Assembly (NCBI GenBank): GCA_934167685.1 | Contig: CAKPLQ010000001.1 | Coordinates: 1-64,000 of the forward strand | Reading direction: 5' to 3' | Length of the DNA: 64,000 bases | DNA from: an uncultured Clostridia bacterium | GTDB taxonomy: Bacteria; Bacillota; Clostridia; TANB77; CAG-508 | Shown: piece by piece, positions 43,626 through 52,134 of the stretch | How positions within the stretch are numbered: the stretch's first letter is position 1 | Layout: every line of letters begins with the position of its first letter | Made by a program: the position numbers and the translations under genes | The notes under the pieces: model-generated | Told to the model about the DNA's origin: nothing | Database searches by the model: none | The model's input: only the letters and a program-made list of their open reading frames with translations

Positions 43626-44492
43626 ATGGCAATTGTAACATTTTGGAATAATGATAGAGAACAATCCGGAAAGACTCTAACAGCGGTTGCTGTTGCAACT
43701 AAAATGGCTATAGAACGCAATTATAAAATTTTATTAATTTCAACAAGTTTTCAAGATACAACATTAAGAAATTGCTTTTGGGAAAATGAAACGCAAAGAA
43801 CATTAAAATTGTTTGGAATGAAAAGTAATAATATAGCTGTTGAAACTGGGATTGAGGGACTGGCAAAACTTATATCAGCAAATAAGTTAACGCCAACTAC
43901 AATTACAGATTATACAAAAGTAATTTTTAAAGGAAGATTAGAAGTTATAAGTGGATTTATGGGAGCAAAAGAACTTACTAGAGCGACAAATTATGCAGAA
44001 TATGAAAAAATACAAAAAATTTATGTTGATTTAATTAAAACAGCCAATCAATACTATGATATGGTATTAGTTGACTTAGATAAATATATGCCAGAAGATT
44101 TGACAAAAGAAATTTTGAAATTATCAAATTTGAATGTAATAGTTTTCTCTCAGAGAAAAGAAAGCTTAGACAGATATATGATGTTAAGAGAAAAAGACCC
44201 TATAATAAATAGTCCAAAAACTTTGCCAGTTGTTGGAAAGTATATGGATAAAACTAAATATAATATGAAAAATATAATGAAATATTTAGGCAATAGAAAA
44301 GATTTAAGCGTAATTCCTCTTAATATGTTATATTTTGAAGCTTCAGAAGAAGCAGCAGTACCAGATTTGTTTTTAAGATTGCAGAATGTAAAAGACACAT
44401 CAGATGAAAATTACATTTTTATGCGAGATGTGCTAGAACTTATGGAGAAAATTATAAATAGATTGCAAGAATTGCAAATGAAAATGAGGTGA
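43626..44492 (+). CDS. CpaE/ParA-like P-loop ATPase
   Basis: 288 residues. The loop NDREQSGKTLTAVAVATKMA (~8-27) keeps SGKT but lacks the signature lysine of the KGGxGKT form. ILLIST and MVLVDLDKYM follow at the expected places. In Tad systems CpaE/TadZ places the machinery at the pole and contacts the secretion ATPase. The next gene starts 4 nt after its stop. Confidence 0.75.
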   Translation: MAIVTFWNNDREQSGKTLTAVAVATKMAIERNYKILLISTSFQDTTLRNCFWENETQRTLKLFGMKSNNIAVETGIEGLAKLISANKLTPTTITDYTKVIFKGRLEVISGFMGAKELTRATNYAEYEKIQKIYVDLIKTANQYYDMVLVDLDKYMPEDLTKEILKLSNLNVIVFSQRKESLDRYMMLREKDPIINSPKTLPVVGKYMDKTKYNMKNIMKYLGNRKDLSVIPLNMLYFEASEEAAVPDLFLRLQNVKDTSDENYIFMRDVLELMEKIINRLQELQMKMR

Positions 44493-44496
44493 AAAA

Positions 44497-46416
44497 ATGA
44501 CGCTAACTAATATATTATTAACAATAGTTGTTATAATACTTGCCGGAGGAGGCATAGCATATTTTGTAAAAAGAAATAAAAATGCCGAAGTTGAAGAACA
44601 AATAGAAAAAGACGAGAAAACATATACTTTAGATGCTATGAGAAACTATATTAAAAAGAGATTAGACGAAATAACTAAAGTAAACTTGTATGATATTGGA
44701 TTGTCAGAAGAGGAATTAAAACGTAGAAAAAACAAAAAGTACGCATTAAAAAAGGCCTTAAAAGGTTGTACTTATGGAGACGTTAATGACAAAAGATATG
44801 TAAAAGAGCTTATTTCAGATTTATTATCAAAAGAGTATGGTGTAAATGAAGCCAATATATCAAGTGCAATTCCATTTGATATGCCATCATTACTAACATC
44901 TCAAGATAAATTTGATATATTAATATATGTCTATAAAAAAGAATTTGGATATGAAGCATTAACACAATTGATAAAAAGATATAACTTAGCAACTTTAAAA
45001 TATTTAGAAGGTGAAACAAAACCTTGTTATGTAATAACAGATGATGAGATTGATCAAATATTTGAAAAAGAAAAAATCACATTGTCATTCCAAGATAAAC
45101 TAGAAGTTGTAGTACAAAGAATATATCAACATTATAAAGGTTATAGCTCAATAGATGAGATAAGAGATATGAACATAGATGGTGTATCTGGTGGTGTATC
45201 TGGTTTACCAGAAAGCTTTTTAAGCCAAGTAGCACAAACAGATGGAGATTATTTAGACCAAGTAGCTGAACACAAAGTACCAAGAGCTTGTGACAGTATA
45301 TGGATATTCTTCCAAGGTAAATCAATACGTTTAGCATTCTTATCATTTGGCACAGAATCAGAATTAAAAAGAGTATGTCAAAATATTTATAAATACAATA
45401 ACCCAGGACAGTTATCAGATACAAATGGTTATAAAATCAATGAAATGAAAGATGGTTCTCGTGTTGTTGTAGTAAGACCATCAATGTCAGAAACATGGGC
45501 ATTCTTTGTAAGAAAGTTCGATGTAAAAAGAGCAACAGTTGAACAATGGACTGGTAACATGCCAGGAAATGATAAAGTAATTGATTTACTAAAATTCTTA
45601 GTAAAAGGAGCAAGAATTACATCAATCACTGGTGAGCAGGGTTGTGGTAAAACAACACTACTTATGGGTATGATTGAAAATATATATGAAACAATGAACT
45701 TACGTATTACAGAAACTGCTTTCGAGTTGCACTTAAGAAAAGTTTATCCAACAAGAAACATTTTGTCAATGCGTGAAACAGATACAATATCTGGACAAGA
45801 GTGTTTGGACGTACAGAAAAAAACTGACGGTTCTGTAAACATCATAGGTGAGGTTGCAACAGACCCCGTAGCATCTTGGATGATTCAATCTGCACAGGTT
45901 GCATCTAAATTTACATTATTTACTCACCATGCTAAAACATTCCCAGACTTAGTAACTGCACTACGTAACTCAATGTTAAGAGCTGGAGTATTCAAAAATG
46001 AAAAAACAGCAGAAGAGCAAGTAGTTCAAGTACTAAATTTCGACATACATCTACAAAAAGACTTTAGAGGTAGAAGATACATAGAAAGAGTAACAGAATG
46101 TATTCCAATTGTAGACCAAAAGACATATGATTATGACTATAAAGGTGAAAAAACTATGGATGGAAAAGTTCAAAAATTCTTTGAAAATGCAACAACATAT
46201 TTCTCAAAAGTAACAGAGCAAAATCTATATAGATATCAAAATATATTGGAATATGTAGATGGAGAATATCAAATAACAAATAAAATAACAGATAAAAACT
46301 TAGCAGAAATGAGAGCTAATATGGACGAATCTGATATAGAAGAATTTGACAGCTTTGTTGATACATATTGGGGAGACCAAATTAGAAAAGAAAAAAAGGC
46401 TAAAGTGCAGAAGTAG
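44497..46416 (+). CDS. CpaF/TadA-like secretion ATPase with N-terminal membrane anchor
   Basis: 639 residues, longer than usual CpaF (about 450-500). An N-terminal membrane helix (~5-24) is followed by a helical region of about 230 residues and the ATPase core: Walker A GEQGCGKT (379-386), IIGEV (~449-453) in the Walker B place, and the histidine box FTHHAK (475-480). The arginine that normally follows GEx in CpaF is replaced (GEVATDP). A C-terminal extension of ~90 residues follows. It supplies energy for assembling the surface fibre. CGT arginine codons are unusually common in its ATPase core compared with neighbouring genes. Confidence 0.85.
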   Translation: MTLTNILLTIVVIILAGGGIAYFVKRNKNAEVEEQIEKDEKTYTLDAMRNYIKKRLDEITKVNLYDIGLSEEELKRRKNKKYALKKALKGCTYGDVNDKRYVKELISDLLSKEYGVNEANISSAIPFDMPSLLTSQDKFDILIYVYKKEFGYEALTQLIKRYNLATLKYLEGETKPCYVITDDEIDQIFEKEKITLSFQDKLEVVVQRIYQHYKGYSSIDEIRDMNIDGVSGGVSGLPESFLSQVAQTDGDYLDQVAEHKVPRACDSIWIFFQGKSIRLAFLSFGTESELKRVCQNIYKYNNPGQLSDTNGYKINEMKDGSRVVVVRPSMSETWAFFVRKFDVKRATVEQWTGNMPGNDKVIDLLKFLVKGARITSITGEQGCGKTTLLMGMIENIYETMNLRITETAFELHLRKVYPTRNILSMRETDTISGQECLDVQKKTDGSVNIIGEVATDPVASWMIQSAQVASKFTLFTHHAKTFPDLVTALRNSMLRAGVFKNEKTAEEQVVQVLNFDIHLQKDFRGRRYIERVTECIPIVDQKTYDYDYKGEKTMDGKVQKFFENATTYFSKVTEQNLYRYQNILEYVDGEYQITNKITDKNLAEMRANMDESDIEEFDSFVDTYWGDQIRKEKKAKVQK

Positions 46417-46445
46417 TAAATAAACATAGGAGGTGTTCTTAGAAC

Positions 46446-48515
46446 ATGAGTACTCAAATGCTAAAATATATAATGATTATAACAGTTGTATTGTTTGTAG
46501 GAATCATTATAGCATATGTAATTTTAAAAAAGATGATGGGAAAATCAGAATATGCAAAGATGAAGAAACTACAAGAAGGAACAAAGGCTGACGGATTTTC
46601 ATCAGATATATTATACCAAAAAATATATATAACGCTTATTAGGACACCTTTTCTAAAAAGATATTTATTCAAATTAAGAAGAAGACTAGAAATAGTCAAT
46701 ATAGATGATGAATATACAACCAGAAAAGAAGCAGCGCAAATAATGACAAAAGCAATATTAATATTCTTTTTTATAGCGTTGCTAACCATTCTTATTACAC
46801 ACAATAACTGGTTATTAATGTCAATATTATTGATTTTTGAGTTATTTATTGTAGATACAATGGTACAAGGAATGGTTGATAAAATTGATAATAACTTACT
46901 TAAAGAGCAGATAGATTTCTTTGCAGAAATAAGACATGCTTACCATGAGTATAACATGGTTGAAGAAGCAATTTATCAAGTATCACTTGATGATGAAAAA
47001 AATGTTTCTAAACAAGGTGAAAAAATATATGAAATATTATGTTCAGATGACCCAGAAACAGAATTAGAAAAATATTATGATGTAGCACCAAATGATTATT
47101 TAAAAGAATTTGCTGGTATATCTTATTTAACACAAGAATTTGGAGATAGAAGAGGAGATGACGGTTCTTCTTTATATCTAAAAAATGTTGATAATATAAC
47201 ACAAGAAATGCAATTAGAGATATTAAAAAGAGATAAATTGAACTATGTATTCCAGAGTTTAACATTTATTTCAATAGCTCCAGTATTGCTATTGGAACCA
47301 TTAAAATCTTGGGCAGTATCGAACTTCTATTTTACAACAAGTTTTTATAATGACAAATTAGGATTAGTAGCACAGATTTTAATAGTACTTTTAACAGTAG
47401 TGTCATACATAATGACAAGAAAATTAAAAGATAATGGTGGTGTTCAAGTACAAATATCTCATAATGACCACCCATGGCAAGAAAAAGTATACAAAATACC
47501 AGTATTAAAACAAGCAATAAATTGTTTTATACCAAAGCCGGGAACTAAAGATTATAGAACAATGCAACAACTTATGAAAGATTCGGCATCAAAAGCTAAA
47601 ATGGAATGGATTTACATTAACAGATTAGCACTGACAATTGTTACATTTATATGTTCAATATTTTTCTTTATAATATTACATAAAGTAGCAATTAATTATG
47701 TTTATACAAATCCTACAACAGAACAAACTGTGCTGGGGTCTTTGTCGGAAAAGAACCAGAAAAAAGCAGAAGACTTAACTAAGCAAGATAACTACTTCTT
47801 AGACAAATTAAAAGGAGACTTAAAAATAACTCAAGACAAAGTTGAAAGAGAAATGATAAAATCTCCATATTATGAAGAAGATGATAAAAATTTAGAAACA
47901 GATGCAAAAAGAATAATGACTAAATTAAAAGTTGTAAATTCTGAGCAAATGCAGTGGTTTGAAATATTATTAGCTTGCGGGTTTGCTTTAATTGGATATA
48001 TGGCACCTGTTTGGATGATGTATTTCCAAAAATTCATGAGAAAGCTAGAAATGGAAAATGAAGTAATGCAGTTCCAAACAATTATATTAATGCTTATGAA
48101 AATAGAGAGAATAAGTGTAGAAATGATTTTGGAATGGCTAGAAAGATATGCAAATATTTATAAAGAGCCTATCTCTAGGTGTGTAAATAATTACGAAGCA
48201 GGAGCATGGGAAGCATTAGAAGAGCTTAAAAACTCTGTAACAAATCAAGATATGATAAGAATTGTAGAAAGTCTACAAGCAGCAGTAGAAAAAATACCAA
48301 TCAAAGAAGCATTTGATGAATTAGATGCAGATAGAGATTATCACCAACAAAAGAGAAAAGATACTAATGACCAATTAGTATCAAGAAAAGGCTTAATAGG
48401 AAAGGGTGTAGGCTTTGCACCAATGATTTGTTTATTTGTGGGATATTTGATTATACCATTAGTTGTAATAGGTATGACGTCTATGTCATCTACATTTACT
48501 CAATTAGGTGCTTAA
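46446..48515 (+). CDS. TadB/TadC-like membrane platform protein, single large polypeptide
   Basis: 689 residues with about eight or nine membrane helices: ~5-27, ~100-118 and ~120-140, ~273-292, ~303-320, ~395-418, ~500-522 and ~665-685. T2SSF-type helical parts are visible in ~150-250 (LKEQIDFFAEIRHAYHE) and ~540-650 (MQFQTIILMLMKIERISVEMILEWLERYA). Classic Tad loci have two shorter proteins, TadB and TadC, of about 300 residues each, so this looks like both fused. It is the inner-membrane platform on which the ATPase acts. AGGAGGT lies 11 nt before the ATG. Confidence 0.78.
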   Translation: MSTQMLKYIMIITVVLFVGIIIAYVILKKMMGKSEYAKMKKLQEGTKADGFSSDILYQKIYITLIRTPFLKRYLFKLRRRLEIVNIDDEYTTRKEAAQIMTKAILIFFFIALLTILITHNNWLLMSILLIFELFIVDTMVQGMVDKIDNNLLKEQIDFFAEIRHAYHEYNMVEEAIYQVSLDDEKNVSKQGEKIYEILCSDDPETELEKYYDVAPNDYLKEFAGISYLTQEFGDRRGDDGSSLYLKNVDNITQEMQLEILKRDKLNYVFQSLTFISIAPVLLLEPLKSWAVSNFYFTTSFYNDKLGLVAQILIVLLTVVSYIMTRKLKDNGGVQVQISHNDHPWQEKVYKIPVLKQAINCFIPKPGTKDYRTMQQLMKDSASKAKMEWIYINRLALTIVTFICSIFFFIILHKVAINYVYTNPTTEQTVLGSLSEKNQKKAEDLTKQDNYFLDKLKGDLKITQDKVEREMIKSPYYEEDDKNLETDAKRIMTKLKVVNSEQMQWFEILLACGFALIGYMAPVWMMYFQKFMRKLEMENEVMQFQTIILMLMKIERISVEMILEWLERYANIYKEPISRCVNNYEAGAWEALEELKNSVTNQDMIRIVESLQAAVEKIPIKEAFDELDADRDYHQQKRKDTNDQLVSRKGLIGKGVGFAPMICLFVGYLIIPLVVIGMTSMSSTFTQLGA

Positions 48516-48529
48516 ACATGGAGGTTTAG

Positions 48530-49312
48530 ATGGAGAATGTAACAAAGGCACTGCTTATAGCTGCTGGAATACTATTAGCAATTATGATTTTAACTTTACT
48601 CATAGTATTCTGGGGACAATTATCAGGATATTATACGCAACAACATAATGATAAAATTGTTGAACAAGAGGCTAAAATCAATGCAAAATTTGAAAATTAT
48701 AATGGACAAACAATAAGAGGAAATGAATTAGTTTCAGTTATGAATATGGTTATCGACTATAATAATGCTGTAGCAGAAATGGACGGATTTGATAAAGTAA
48801 TTATGTCTGTTGATTTTAAAGGATGCCAGAACAAATCAAAAGATAATTTTAAATATAGTGATTCAGATAGAAGCATATTTTCTGGAAACATTCTTACAAA
48901 TTCACAATCAAGTGATGCAAATTTAAAAAATGTAGCAAATATTCCAGAGACAATACGTTTAAAGTTACAAAATGCAGGATTTGATAATGTTACTGATGCA
49001 CAACTTCAAAAATTGTCTGCAAATATATATAATATTGTAAATATCAATTCTGCAGATACAAATGGTATTAATACCAGAAACAGAAAACTTCAAAATATTC
49101 TTTTATTAAGTGATGATGAAGTAAGAGCATTATCAGCGTCAAAAATTTCTACAATAGAAGAAGTAACTAAACAATATTATCAATATACACAATTTAAAAG
49201 AGCTATGTTTAAGTGCACAGGTGTTGAACACAATACAACCGGAAATGCAAGAGTAAATAAAATAACATTTGATATAGTATTATTAGATAATGGAAGTGCA
49301 AAATTTAATTAA
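48530..49312 (+). CDS. pilin-like single-pass protein A
   Basis: 260 residues. MENVTKALLIAAGILLAIMI at the N-terminus runs straight into a membrane helix (~5-28); the rest is outside. It carries the family motif F54-x2-Y57, G64-NE, and N78. The longest of the five related proteins, with an additional domain of about 150 residues (~105-255). No signal peptidase or prepilin cleavage site is apparent. Family not recognised. Confidence 0.75.
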   Translation: MENVTKALLIAAGILLAIMILTLLIVFWGQLSGYYTQQHNDKIVEQEAKINAKFENYNGQTIRGNELVSVMNMVIDYNNAVAEMDGFDKVIMSVDFKGCQNKSKDNFKYSDSDRSIFSGNILTNSQSSDANLKNVANIPETIRLKLQNAGFDNVTDAQLQKLSANIYNIVNINSADTNGINTRNRKLQNILLLSDDEVRALSASKISTIEEVTKQYYQYTQFKRAMFKCTGVEHNTTGNARVNKITFDIVLLDNGSAKFN

Positions 49313-49328
49313 TTGAAAGGATACTTGT

Positions 49329-49775
49329 ATGGAAAATGCGGTTAAAGCCTTGTATATAGCAGCCGGAGTGTTAATTGCAGTAATGATTTTGTCTTTAGCT
49401 GCTGTAGTATATTCAAGTTTGCAAGGTTATGTAGAAAATACAAATCAACAGATAGAATTTAATGAAATAAATAGTTTTAATACGCAATATCTTGATTATG
49501 CTAATAAAGATGTTTCTATTCAAGATATAGTAACAGTTGCAGGCAATGCATATGAAAACAATTATTCATATAGTCCAGATATTAATCAATGGAATATTTC
49601 TGATAAATCTTTTTATGTGCAAGTTTTATTAAATGGAACTAGAATAGACCAAAATATTAATGATATAATGGTTAACTTATTAGAAAATAACAAGGATAAA
49701 GTATTTGTAACTGATGATATATCATATGCAAAAGACACTTCAAAAGTGTGCAGTATAAGTTTTAAAACAAAGTAA
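49329..49775 (+). CDS. pilin-like single-pass protein B
   Basis: 148 residues. MENAVKALYIAAGVLIAVMI, membrane helix ~7-29, then the motif region with F50-x3-Y54, Y57, D66, N73 and N77. About 70 residues follow, ending KVCSISFKTK, a beta-strand-like end also seen in the others (for example NKITFDIVLL in protein A). Shine-Dalgarno GAAAGGATA. Confidence 0.72.
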   Translation: MENAVKALYIAAGVLIAVMILSLAAVVYSSLQGYVENTNQQIEFNEINSFNTQYLDYANKDVSIQDIVTVAGNAYENNYSYSPDINQWNISDKSFYVQVLLNGTRIDQNINDIMVNLLENNKDKVFVTDDISYAKDTSKVCSISFKTK

Positions 49776-49782
49776 AAAAATG

Positions 49783-49811
49783 TTGCAATTTAAAAAATTA
49801 AATGTTATAAT
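49783..49811 (+). promoter_or_regulatory. possible internal promoter in the Tad-like operon
   Basis: TTGCAA (49783-49788), 17 nt, TATAAT (49806-49811). The -10 ends 11 nt before the next ATG, so a transcript from it would have a leader of only about five bases and would lack the GAGGG Shine-Dalgarno sequence. Confidence 0.4.
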
Positions 49812-49822
49812 GAGGGAAAATA

Positions 49823-50260
49823 ATGAAAAAAGTAATTATGTTTTTAGCTATTATTGTAATTATTATAGTTACTTTAGTAGGATATAGATATATTTCTTAT
49901 AAAAATCATTATAAGGAAATTCAAAAAGAAAATTCTGATTTTGATAAATATAAAGACCAAGAAGTATATGGCTTAGATGTAGCCTCATTAATAAATATGG
50001 CTATAGATAAGAATACTAAAAATAAAATTGAAAAAGATGATAATGGAAACTTTATTACAAATGAAGAAAATTCTATAGAAATTGAAATTTATATGACAGA
50101 TAATGATACTACATATAAAATGGAAAGTATTAGTAATTCTGGAATAGAGCAATTTCTACAGTATTATAAAGACATAAAATTTAAATGTTCAAAAATAGAG
50201 TATCATAAAAACACAGGAAGAGTTAAATATATACTATTTGAACAACAAGAAAACAGTTAA
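49823..50260 (+). CDS. pilin-like single-pass protein C, divergent
   Basis: 145 residues. The N-terminus is MKKVIMFLAIIVIIIVTLVG rather than MENxxKAL, but the motif is intact and closer to the membrane helix: F40-x2-Y43, G50-LDV, SLINMAID, N64. It ends with a beta-like KCSKIEYHKNTGRVKYILFE. It may have been a member of the family that lost the MEN start. Confidence 0.7.
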   Translation: MKKVIMFLAIIVIIIVTLVGYRYISYKNHYKEIQKENSDFDKYKDQEVYGLDVASLINMAIDKNTKNKIEKDDNGNFITNEENSIEIEIYMTDNDTTYKMESISNSGIEQFLQYYKDIKFKCSKIEYHKNTGRVKYILFEQQENS

Positions 50261-50317
50261 TAAAGTTCAGCGAGAGCTGATTATGATAAACAAAAGTATA
50301 AAAAGGGGGGAGAAACT

Positions 50318-50728
50318 ATGGAAAACGCAACAAAGGCATTATTAATTGCAGCAGCAGTTTTAATAGCTATCTTAATTATCTCTTTAGGATTAGTTGTTTA
50401 TAATAACTCTGCAAACACTGTTAATCAAGCAAACTTATCATCACAAGAGATACAAGCTCAAAATGAGAAGTTTACAAGATATAATGGTAAATACAAAAGA
50501 GGTTCTGAAGTAAACTCTTTATTACAAACAGCATTAAACTATAATTTAAATACTACAGACGATGGAAATAAAGTTACAGTGAATTATGGAAAAGAGACGC
50601 TAGTAGATAGTAGTTCTACAAGCATAGAAAAACAAATGGACACAAGTAAATTATATGACATTAAAGTTAATTATGGTGGAGCTGGAGGACTTGTAGATAC
50701 AATTACAATAACTGATGCAGCAAAATAA
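50318..50728 (+). CDS. pilin-like single-pass protein D, candidate major subunit
   Basis: 136 residues. MENATKALLIAAAVLIAILI, membrane helix ~7-29, motif F52-x2-Y55, G62-SEV, SLLQTALNYN. The shortest of the family, with the strongest ribosome-binding site in the operon (GGGGGGAG, 7 nt before the ATG), so it may be the most abundant. The call as main subunit is inference. Confidence 0.73.
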   Translation: MENATKALLIAAAVLIAILIISLGLVVYNNSANTVNQANLSSQEIQAQNEKFTRYNGKYKRGSEVNSLLQTALNYNLNTTDDGNKVTVNYGKETLVDSSSTSIEKQMDTSKLYDIKVNYGGAGGLVDTITITDAAK

Positions 50729-50758
50729 TAAAATTAATGAGTGAAAGGGGATATACTT

Positions 50759-51466
50759 ATGGAAAATGCGATAGAAGCTTTAAAAATTGCAGGAGCAGTA
50801 TTAATGTTTGTATTGGCATTGACATTAAGTATATCTTCTTTGTCTCAAGCCAATTCAGCAGTTAGTAGTATTGCAACAATGTATGATAAAGATGCACAAT
50901 CTACTTATGTTCAGCCAGCACAAGACTTAACAAGAGTAGTAGGAATGGAAACAATAATTCCTACAATGTATAAAGCTTATGAAGAAAACATAGAAATATA
51001 TTTCTTTAAAGCAGATGGAAGTCCACTACCAATATATTATAAAACAAATCAATATGGTAGTAGAGTGGATTCAGAAGGTAAATCTGTAGCCAATAGCAAT
51101 CCTAATGCTGTAACAGTAAATTATATAGACTTATCTAAAGAAAGTTTTGGAACAGAAAATGGAAAAGAAGCTACACAAGTGGCAACAGAGCACTTAAGCT
51201 TAATATTAGCTGGTGGAAACAAGTGGAAAAATCAATATAGAAATAACCAAGAAATGTTAAATTTATTAGATGAGAAAAAATATGGAAATCAATTAATGGA
51301 TACAGAATATCCAAATGGTTTTTATGCATATTTAAATGGTAAAAAATTTGTCGAAAATTTAGGTGAATATTATCAAGGTTCAAATCAAGATGAAGACGAG
51401 AGTTTAGCAAGTACAACTGCTACGAAAATTAAAAAAAGAGTTATAACATACAAATTAACAAACTAA
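50759..51466 (+). CDS. pilin-like single-pass protein E
   Basis: 235 residues from the ATG at 50759, which has AAAGGGG 8 nt upstream (a GTG at 50741 was rejected). MENAIEALKIAGAVLMFVLA, membrane helix ~9-28, then the motif with Y50, D56, G62-ME, IIPTMYKAYEEN77. A C-terminal domain of ~150 residues follows, ending KKRVITYKLTN. Like protein A it may be a minor or adhesive subunit. Confidence 0.73.
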   Translation: MENAIEALKIAGAVLMFVLALTLSISSLSQANSAVSSIATMYDKDAQSTYVQPAQDLTRVVGMETIIPTMYKAYEENIEIYFFKADGSPLPIYYKTNQYGSRVDSEGKSVANSNPNAVTVNYIDLSKESFGTENGKEATQVATEHLSLILAGGNKWKNQYRNNQEMLNLLDEKKYGNQLMDTEYPNGFYAYLNGKKFVENLGEYYQGSNQDEDESLASTTATKIKKRVITYKLTN

Positions 51467-51479
51467 AAGGAGAAAACAG

Positions 51480-52040
51480 ATGGAAGATACATCTATGGAT
51501 ATAATAGGAATATTGTTTGGTGCAATATTAATGTTTGTAGTTCCACTATTTTTAATTGCGAATAAATCTGATGATATATCTCAATTAGTAGCACAATCTG
51601 CTACATCTGAGTTCGTAAATGAGGTTGTAAGGTCTGGACAAATTACTGCAGATGAATATCAAAGTTTTATGACCACATTAAACACATCTGGAAATACATT
51701 TGACATAGATATACATGTTCAAATTCTAGATGAAACACCATCAAAAATGGTAACAGATGCAGATGCACAAAAGATAGGAACAAACTCATATTACTCATTA
51801 TACACAACTCAAGTTGAGAGCAAAATTGGAAACTCTTCTGCAACAACGTCCAATAATAGAGTTGGAAAACTTATATTAAAACAAGGAGACCAAGTTTCTG
51901 TAACAGTAAAAAATAGTAGTAAAACACTATCTCAAGCTTTAAGAAATGTATATTACAATGTAACAGGAAATGATATACATATAATTGCAGCTGCAGCATC
52001 AGGTACTGTAACAATAAATGGTTCTACAGGAACAATATAA
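51480..52040 (+). CDS. TadE/DUF4320-like pseudopilin
   Basis: 186 residues. MEDTSMDIIGILFGAILMFVVPLFL with a membrane helix (~8-27), then SEFVNEVVRSGQITADEYQSFMTTLNTSGNTFDIDI, which resembles the region after the helix in TadE-like and DUF4320 proteins. A beta-rich, S/T/G-rich C-terminus follows (ILKQGDQVSVTVKNSS, ASGTVTINGSTG). It does not share the F-Y-G-N motif of the five proteins before it. Last gene of the operon. Confidence 0.7.
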   Translation: MEDTSMDIIGILFGAILMFVVPLFLIANKSDDISQLVAQSATSEFVNEVVRSGQITADEYQSFMTTLNTSGNTFDIDIHVQILDETPSKMVTDADAQKIGTNSYYSLYTTQVESKIGNSSATTSNNRVGKLILKQGDQVSVTVKNSSKTLSQALRNVYYNVTGNDIHIIAAAASGTVTINGSTGTI

Positions 52041-52080
52041 AAAGACTAATTAATGAAAAAAATTTAATTAGTCTTTTTTT
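52041..52080 (+). terminator. terminator of the Tad-like operon
   Basis: A perfect 14-bp stem AAAAGACTAATTAA / TTAATTAGTCTTTT followed by T residues. Confidence 0.88.
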
Positions 52081-52081
52081 G

Positions 52082-52111
52082 TGTATAAAAAATTTTTAAG
52101 TACTAATAATA
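52082..52111 (+). promoter_or_regulatory. possible sigma-G-type promoter of spoIVB
   Basis: TGTATA (52082-52087), 17 nt, AATAATA (52105-52111), the same layout as before spoVT. In Bacillus spoIVB is forespore-expressed under sigma-F/G. Confidence 0.4.
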
Positions 52112-52134
52112 AAAAACAAAGGAGTGAAAAATTC

